Below are positions 5,895-10,272 of a stretch of 10,272 bases of DNA, piece after piece. Each line of letters opens with the position of its first letter. Position 1 is the first letter of the stretch. This DNA comes from Desulfofustis sp. Its GTDB lineage: Bacteria > Desulfobacterota > Desulfobulbia > Desulfobulbales > Desulfocapsaceae. The notes below the pieces were generated by a model that searched no databases, was not told where the DNA came from, and saw only the letters and a program-made list of their open reading frames with translations. The DNA lies in NCBI GenBank assembly GCA_030145365.1, contig JAQYVS010000376.1:1-10272 (forward strand), written 5' to 3'. Both the position numbers and the translations under genes were made by a program.

Positions 5895-7997
5895 ATGACC
5901 AGAATTCCATTCGACCTCGAGTTGTACCGCAATCAAATGCGGAGCTATATACGCGGTAGACCTCATGAGCAGGTATTCTGGGATGCACTGGATTTTGCCA
6001 TCGATGCCCATCAGGACCAGTGGCGTCGTTCAGGTGATGCCTATATTCTCCATCCTTGCTCTGTTGCCAGGATTCTCGCCGAAGAGATGGATATCACCGA
6101 TCCGGAAATCTTGGCCGCGGCGTTGCTGCATGATACCGTTGAAGATGTTGAACAGGTCACTTCAGAGGTAGTGGGAGAACATTTCGGCAGTTACGTCCAG
6201 GCAATTGTTGAAGGGTGTACCAAAGTGACCCACCGCTCTATGGACAAACAGACACAGAGCAAGATGGTTCACCGCAAGATTTTTACCGGAGCTGCGCTGC
6301 GGCCCGAGGTTCTGTTGGTCAAACTTGCCGATCGTCTGCATAACTTGCGAACACTCCAGGCAATGCCGCGCAATAAACGGCAGCGAATTGCCGATGAAAC
6401 GCTCGATATTTATGCACCTTTGGCCACCGTCTTTGGTTTGTTTAATATAAAGCGGGAGATGTACAATCTTGCTTTATCCTATAAATTTCCCAAACAGGGA
6501 ACCAAACTGCTCAATTACATCAGGAAGTTGGCAGATTCTGAACTCTCTTTGGAGATACTTGAACAGATCCGCATTGCTGCCAGAGATGCTGATTTGAAAT
6601 GCAATGTTTCCCGTCGAATCAAAGATCTCTGGGCCTATTATGATACCGCCAACAGGCTATTGCTGCAAAAGATCGAGACCCCGATCGAGATCGTGCTGCT
6701 GGTTACCAATAACTCGGACTGTTATCGGGCACTTGGCGTGGTAAATCAGACCTTCAGGCCAATACCGCGCAGCATTAGGGATTTTATTGCCAACCCAAAG
6801 CCAACTGGATATCAGGGCCTCCATGCCCGGGCGATTATAGGCGGTCAGCGCTTTTTATTTAAGATCAGAACCAACGTAATGGAAAGAAATGCCGAACGGG
6901 GCGTTTTTCGCAACTGGAGTTCAAAAAGTGGTAAACAGGGGAAATTTATCAGTGAGCTCAAAGAGATGCTTGATATTATCGGCTCCGACGAAATTGCATC
7001 CTATCGAGACCTGATTGCAGCAGGGGGAAAGAAAGAAAACTATACCTATACCCCTCAGGGCGATCTGATCTGTTTGCCGATAAATTCCAATGTGCTCGAT
7101 TTCGCTTTCCGCGTGCATACCGAGATCGGCCACACCTGCACCGGGGCGATAATCAGAAACCAGCGGGTTGGTCCTGATTATATCTTGAAAGATGGCCAGA
7201 TGGTCAGGATTGTCAGGTCTAAAAACAAGGTGGTATTTCCCCAGGAGACGCTGAAGCTTTGCCAGACGCCTAAAGCCCGGGCCGAGTTGTCCAAAAGCTT
7301 TCGCATCAGGGGGCAGCGTGTGGCTCAGGATATCGGAAAAGCGACACTTCTTCAAGAGATGCTCAGATACGGCCTGCCCAGGGATCTGCTGGAAAGCGAT
7401 GGGATGTCAAAGGTGATAGAATCTTTCTCACTCAAAGATAAGGAAACACTTTTCAGTCATATTGGCTGTGGAAGAATCCGGTTGCCGGATGTAATCGAGA
7501 GCATCAGGCAGGAACTTTTTGATGGAGCCTCCTTTCTGGTTAAACCCACCGGAGAATTCAACAAAATCAAATTGAGTACGCTGGACCCGGTTTTTATAAA
7601 ACTGTCGTCATGTTGCAAGCCAAACCCAGTGGATAAATTTAATTGTGCTCTTCTCACCGAAAAAGTACTTTCCGTGCATAACAAGAATTGCCCACGGTTA
7701 CAGGAGATCACATTTCAACGTGAAGATGCGGTGGATATCTCCTGGGAACGATCAACTCCGATTTTCAAACAGCAGTCCATCGTATTTGCCCACTGCACAA
7801 GAGAGCAAGCTCTGCAAGTGTCGGCAGCAGCGCCGATCCAGATGAAAATGGCGGAGGTCTCTGTTCTGTCAAATCATCCTGCCGAACAACAGGCCTGGGA
7901 GTTGAAATTCGAGGTTGATGATTTGCAGGGGCTTCAGAAGATTCTACGTCACTTTGATAAGAGCGGCCTGGATTACGAATTTTACCTCGATTTCTAA
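5895..7997 (+). CDS. RelA/SpoT-homologue, predicted (p)ppGpp hydrolase with degenerate synthetase
   Basis: The 700-residue protein has the full long-RSH layout. An HD hydrolase domain (about 25-170) is followed by a synthetase-fold domain (about 235-345), a TGS domain (about 383-443; YTPQGDLICLP, DFAFRVHTEIGH), a helical part, a Cys-rich zinc-finger-like domain (CCKPNP at 573-578, H595, C599) and a C-terminal ACT-like domain (about 625-698). All hydrolase residues I can check are present: H53, H79-D80, E83-D84, and D146/N150 in KLADRLHN. The synthetase domain lacks key residues: the Asp of the usual DLxAxR motif is T262 and its Arg V267, and the Glu of ExQIRT is L321. The RFKDYIA and NxYQSLH loops are also altered. 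The family knowledge used is Rel from Streptococcus, E. coli RelA and SpoT. I infer a hydrolase-only enzyme, working with a synthetase encoded elsewhere. TGA precedes the ATG at 5895 in frame; no Shine-Dalgarno is visible. The symbol spoT would fit the function, but orthology is unproven. Confidence 0.93.
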   Translation: MTRIPFDLELYRNQMRSYIRGRPHEQVFWDALDFAIDAHQDQWRRSGDAYILHPCSVARILAEEMDITDPEILAAALLHDTVEDVEQVTSEVVGEHFGSYVQAIVEGCTKVTHRSMDKQTQSKMVHRKIFTGAALRPEVLLVKLADRLHNLRTLQAMPRNKRQRIADETLDIYAPLATVFGLFNIKREMYNLALSYKFPKQGTKLLNYIRKLADSELSLEILEQIRIAARDADLKCNVSRRIKDLWAYYDTANRLLLQKIETPIEIVLLVTNNSDCYRALGVVNQTFRPIPRSIRDFIANPKPTGYQGLHARAIIGGQRFLFKIRTNVMERNAERGVFRNWSSKSGKQGKFISELKEMLDIIGSDEIASYRDLIAAGGKKENYTYTPQGDLICLPINSNVLDFAFRVHTEIGHTCTGAIIRNQRVGPDYILKDGQMVRIVRSKNKVVFPQETLKLCQTPKARAELSKSFRIRGQRVAQDIGKATLLQEMLRYGLPRDLLESDGMSKVIESFSLKDKETLFSHIGCGRIRLPDVIESIRQELFDGASFLVKPTGEFNKIKLSTLDPVFIKLSSCCKPNPVDKFNCALLTEKVLSVHNKNCPRLQEITFQREDAVDISWERSTPIFKQQSIVFAHCTREQALQVSAAAPIQMKMAEVSVLSNHPAEQQAWELKFEVDDLQGLQKILRHFDKSGLDYEFYLDF

Positions 7998-7999
7998 TT

Positions 8000-8563
8000 T
8001 TATTTTTTCTCCACCTCACTTTCATTAATCTCTTCCCTGCGGTAATTGCTCAGCACCGATGAGAGCATATCCGGAAGGTCATTTCTCTGCCTTGAACTGC
8101 GACGAAGTTGCTTCAGTGTTTTGTCCAGCGTCAGAACTTCGTCAAGAAAGACATGTCTCAAGATGAGTGATGTCAGGCGGGTGATTGTGGTGAGGTTGGA
8201 TATCCGCGATTGCAGGTGCTGATCACGATCAAAAGCAGTTGAGGCAAATATTTCCACGGGATCACCTTCCATTTCGCTGATGGATACATACCAGGTATTC
8301 TGCTCACGATCTCTGGTCCTATACCGTACTGCATCAAGAACATCTGGAAGGTCCTGTGGTTGAGACTGTTGGTCTCTGCTGAGGCCACTATTTATTGAAT
8401 CAAGCCCCGTCAATTTACAAAGTTTTTTTACCAGTTCAGGTTTGTTTCTCAGTAAGTCGACAACCTGATGACATGTTTCACAGAATTCGTTGCCGTCTAT
8501 ATCAATGAGAATGGCACTCTTACCGCATCCATCACATAATTCCATATCAACTACTTTCTTCAT
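8000..8563 (-). CDS. Zinc-ribbon and TSCPD-domain protein
   Basis: This 187-residue protein starts with a zinc-ribbon-like motif, two CxxC pairs (C10/C13 and C28/C31). A linker follows, then a domain at about residues 72-155 that resembles the TSCPD domain found at the C-terminus of B12-dependent (class II) ribonucleotide reductases. The match rests on the pattern LPDVLDAVRYRTRD, WYVSISEMEGDPVEIFAS (91-108), and a helix ITRLTSLILRHVFLDEVL (127-144), followed by a second short LPDMLSSVL element (163-171). No reductase catalytic domain is present, so this is a free-standing version, whose function is unknown to me; nucleotide or metal sensing or an adaptor role are guesses. The start at 8563 has GGAG 9 bases upstream and overlaps the aat 3' end by 17 bases, so the two genes are very likely co-transcribed. 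An ATG at 8545 is the alternative. The gene ends 2 bases from the convergent RSH stop. Confidence 0.8.
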   Translation of the reverse strand: MKKVVDMELCDGCGKSAILIDIDGNEFCETCHQVVDLLRNKPELVKKLCKLTGLDSINSGLSRDQQSQPQDLPDVLDAVRYRTRDREQNTWYVSISEMEGDPVEIFASTAFDRDQHLQSRISNLTTITRLTSLILRHVFLDEVLTLDKTLKQLRRSSRQRNDLPDMLSSVLSNYRREEINESEVEKK

Positions 8564-9239
8564 GGGGCCATGCTCCGTTATAGTTATTTGAGTGAATGTA
8601 AGTTTTTAATAAATCTTGAAACTCTTTTCCCGTTATTTCCCTGGCACCAAGTGAGACCAGGTGATCGGTTGTCATCTGGCAATCAATTAACCGATACCCG
8701 TTTGATTTAAGAAAATTGACGAGATAGATCAAAGCCAGTTTCGAGCTGTTGGGGTAAGTAGAAAACATTGATTCCCCAAAAAAAACGCTCCCCAGGGCTA
8801 TTCCGTATAAACCACCAGCCAGGTCATCACCGTACCAGCATTCCACTGAGTGGGCGTATCGTTTCCGGTGCAGTTGTTTATACGCCTGGAGCATGTCGTG
8901 AGTGATCCATGTTTCTTCATCACGGGCTCTTCTGGTCGCTGCACAGCTCATAATCACTTTATCGAAGGCCTGATTAATTGTCATTCTTAGTACACTGTTC
9001 TTATAATAACGATTCAACCTTTTTGTTATCCTCAATTCTGCAGGGAAAAGAACAAGTCTGGGAGACGTGAACCACCAGAGGATTGGATCATTGTCTGAAT
9101 ACCAGGGGAAAATGCCAAGCCGGTAGGCCGCAATCAACCGTGGTACTGAGAGATCACCGCCCACCGCAAGCAGTCCAGTTTCCTCCGCCAGATCCGGGTG
9201 TGGGAAAATGATCTTTTCTGTCAGCTGAAACACAGGCAT
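8547..9239 (-). CDS. aat: Leucyl/phenylalanyl-tRNA-protein transferase
   Basis: Aat moves Leu or Phe from aminoacyl-tRNA to the N-terminal Arg or Lys of proteins, creating N-degrons that ClpS delivers to ClpAP in the cytoplasm. The 230-residue length is typical. Diagnostic stretches are GLLAVGGDLSVPRLIAAYRL (22-41), GIFPWYS (42-48), ILWWFTSPRLVLFP (53-66), TWITHDM (110-116), HSVECW (130-135), GGLYGIALGSVFFGESMFS (142-160) and LIDCQMTTDHLVSLGA (184-199). Residues corresponding to the E. coli active-site E156, D186 and Q188 are all present at the same numbers. The ATG at 9239 is preceded by an AT-rich stretch without a Shine-Dalgarno; CATAAT lies 6 bases before it, so a leaderless start is conceivable. 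It is the first gene of a two-gene unit with the zinc-ribbon/TSCPD gene and diverges from the ExeA-like gene. Confidence 0.96.
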   Translation of the reverse strand: MPVFQLTEKIIFPHPDLAEETGLLAVGGDLSVPRLIAAYRLGIFPWYSDNDPILWWFTSPRLVLFPAELRITKRLNRYYKNSVLRMTINQAFDKVIMSCAATRRARDEETWITHDMLQAYKQLHRKRYAHSVECWYGDDLAGGLYGIALGSVFFGESMFSTYPNSSKLALIYLVNFLKSNGYRLIDCQMTTDHLVSLGAREITGKEFQDLLKTYIHSNNYNGAWPHEESS

Positions 9240-9549
9240 AATTATATTATGTGAATTTTTTAACAGAAATGTGACATCTCAATTGGACTGCAAGACTTGT
9301 GGTGATTACAACACTATTGAACATAACAAGCAATGCAGAGGTTATTCTACCAAAGAATAAAGGTATTATAACGAACCAAGAGCATTTTCTGCACGGCTCT
9401 CGATAAACACAATTAAAAAGGAAAATTACCCGGATGGATAAAGTGGTTACCATGAACCAATATTCTTTTGCTTAAAAACTTCTATATGTTACATATTCCG
9501 TGGATGATTAATCAGGAAAAACACAACTACTATAATTTAAGAATAAGGA
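9240..9549. other. Divergent intergenic region between aat and the ExeA-like gene
   Basis: This 310-base AT-rich spacer lies between two outward-facing genes and should carry both promoters. The only short frame noted is a 13-codon one near 9434, without supporting signals. No terminator, tRNA or clear repeat was found. The only promoter element I would point to is the TATAAT before the right-hand gene. Confidence 0.5.
9508..9536 (+). promoter_or_regulatory. Candidate promoter of the ExeA-like gene
   Basis: A perfect -10 TATAAT (9531-9536) has TTAATC (9508-9513) as a weak -35 at 17-base spacing. Transcription would start near 9543, leaving a leader of only about 7 bases before the ATG at 9550. 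Confidence 0.35.
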
Positions 9550-10272
9550 ATGTACAGGGAGCAGATGCAATTTAATCAACAACCTTTCCAGAGTCAGATT
9601 GACACAGCCTTTTTTTTCGCTGGCGGCTCAAGAAGAGAAATTGTTGATGCAATCAAGACCGCCTTGATCGAGGGTGTTCCATTGATCACATTGACCGGGA
9701 CAGAGGGCTCGGGCAAAAGTATGGTCTGCAGAATGGTCGAACAGGAATTGCAAGAAGGGCTCCTTCCACTATACCTGGACCGAACCGTTGAATCGTTTGA
9801 TGAATTAGTTGGAAATATCGCGAGCACGATTGGGATTGAAGAAGATGAAAAACAACCCGACAGCAAAGCTCTGTTGGCACAGGTTGTTGATATCCTGGTG
9901 CAAGAGGACCGCCGTCTGGTCATTATTCTCGATAAAGCTGAAAAAATATTCTTAGCTACCCTTGAACGGATTAGAAGAATACTCGATCAGGTCAACACTG
10001 AAGATACATTGATCCAACTCCTGTTTAGCGGCCAACCGCTCTTCTCACTAAATTTCAAACAACTGAGTATAGTAAGCTTCACAGAGACCCAGGAAAAACA
10101 TTTCAATCTTGACCCCCTGGATTTTGATGCGACCTGTCGTTATCTCAATTATTGCATGGACGTAGCAACCGGCGAGGAAAAAGATTTCTTCACGCCGGAA
10201 ACCGCTGAAAAAATTACCCTTACCGCCCGTGGCAATTTTCGTCTGACCAATCAACTCGCCGATCAGTATCTG
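9550..10272 (+). CDS. ExeA/GspA-like AAA ATPase (3' end beyond window)
   Basis: 241 codons are visible up to the window edge. The start MYREQMQFNQQPF matches the family opening (MYxxxFGLxxxPF), which favours the ATG at 9550 over the in-frame ATG at 9565. Walker A is GTEGSGKS (50-57). Later regions GQPLFS (161-166), HFNLDPLDFDATCRYL (184-199), FFTPETAEKI (213-222) and GNFRLTNQLADQYL (228-241) line up with the ExeA pattern (GQPEL, L.PL...E...Y, FTPEA, GGIPRLIN). ExeA-type ATPases help place secretin or other envelope machines through peptidoglycan, and related domains occur in DamX-type division proteins; which applies here depends on the missing C-terminus. Oddly, Walker B reads LVIILDKAE (123-131), with Lys129 where the usual DEA has the catalytic Glu, and the arginines normally in the QRI region (near 170-180) are absent. 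ATP binding is likely; hydrolysis is doubtful. Confidence 0.8.
   Translation, partial: MYREQMQFNQQPFQSQIDTAFFFAGGSRREIVDAIKTALIEGVPLITLTGTEGSGKSMVCRMVEQELQEGLLPLYLDRTVESFDELVGNIASTIGIEEDEKQPDSKALLAQVVDILVQEDRRLVIILDKAEKIFLATLERIRRILDQVNTEDTLIQLLFSGQPLFSLNFKQLSIVSFTETQEKHFNLDPLDFDATCRYLNYCMDVATGEEKDFFTPETAEKITLTARGNFRLTNQLADQYL

Noticed and set aside
5705..6011. Minus-strand frames of 75 and 78 codons across the RSH start
   Set aside because: They overlap the N-terminus of the RSH gene and lack protein-like features; the RSH HD domain is the real coding signal.
6921..7355. 144-codon minus-strand frame opposite the RSH gene
   Set aside because: It lies fully antisense to the well-conserved TGS region, has no recognisable motif and no ribosome binding site; the RSH frame explains the sequence.
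9434..9475. 13-codon frame starting MDKVVTMNQ in the aat/ExeA-like spacer
   Set aside because: Very short, with no ribosome binding site and no sign of an attenuator structure downstream.
9594..9923. 109-codon minus-strand frame opposite the ExeA-like gene
   Set aside because: Low-complexity Ser/Arg/Ile-rich translation, antisense to the Walker A region; a shadow frame.

Overview
The window reads as the chromosome of a Gram-negative, proteobacteria-like organism. Aat, the TrmJ type of tRNA methyltransferase, RNase R and a long RSH protein together fit Proteobacteria or Desulfobacterota. I lean towards a Desulfobulbales-like deltaproteobacterium, but that is an impression from protein style, not proof. 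Base composition looks moderate, and no stretch has a clearly foreign composition. I see no IS element, phage gene, CRISPR array, tRNA or rRNA.

Layout from left to right. A minus-strand block covers positions 1 to 5547. In transcription order it holds rnr (RNase R), a small membrane-anchored coiled-coil protein of unknown function with its own promoter and a strong ribosome binding site, a rho-independent terminator, trmJ, and then a MalT-like STAND ATPase. The STAND gene starts inside the trmJ stop codon (ATGA) and runs off the left edge. A 347-base divergent spacer (5548-5894) separates rnr from a plus-strand RelA/SpoT homologue (5895-7997). That gene meets, tail to tail with only 2 bases between, a minus-strand pair: aat, and a 17-base-overlapping gene for a zinc-ribbon plus TSCPD-domain protein. 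A 310-base divergent spacer follows (9240-9549), and then an ExeA-like AAA ATPase runs off the right edge.

Most of the named genes act on RNA, translation or protein fate: RNase R degrades structured RNA, TrmJ methylates tRNA position 32, Aat tags N-degron substrates, and the RSH protein handles (p)ppGpp. The organisation looks like ordinary housekeeping, with several unusual details.

The strongest observation is that the RSH protein keeps every hydrolase residue I can check but has lost most synthetase catalytic residues. It should therefore be a (p)ppGpp hydrolase with a pseudo-synthetase domain. Other points are the free-standing TSCPD domain normally found at the end of ribonucleotide reductases, the STAND regulator coupled to a tRNA methylase, a terminator hairpin pressed against the trmJ start, and an ExeA-like ATPase with an altered Walker B motif.
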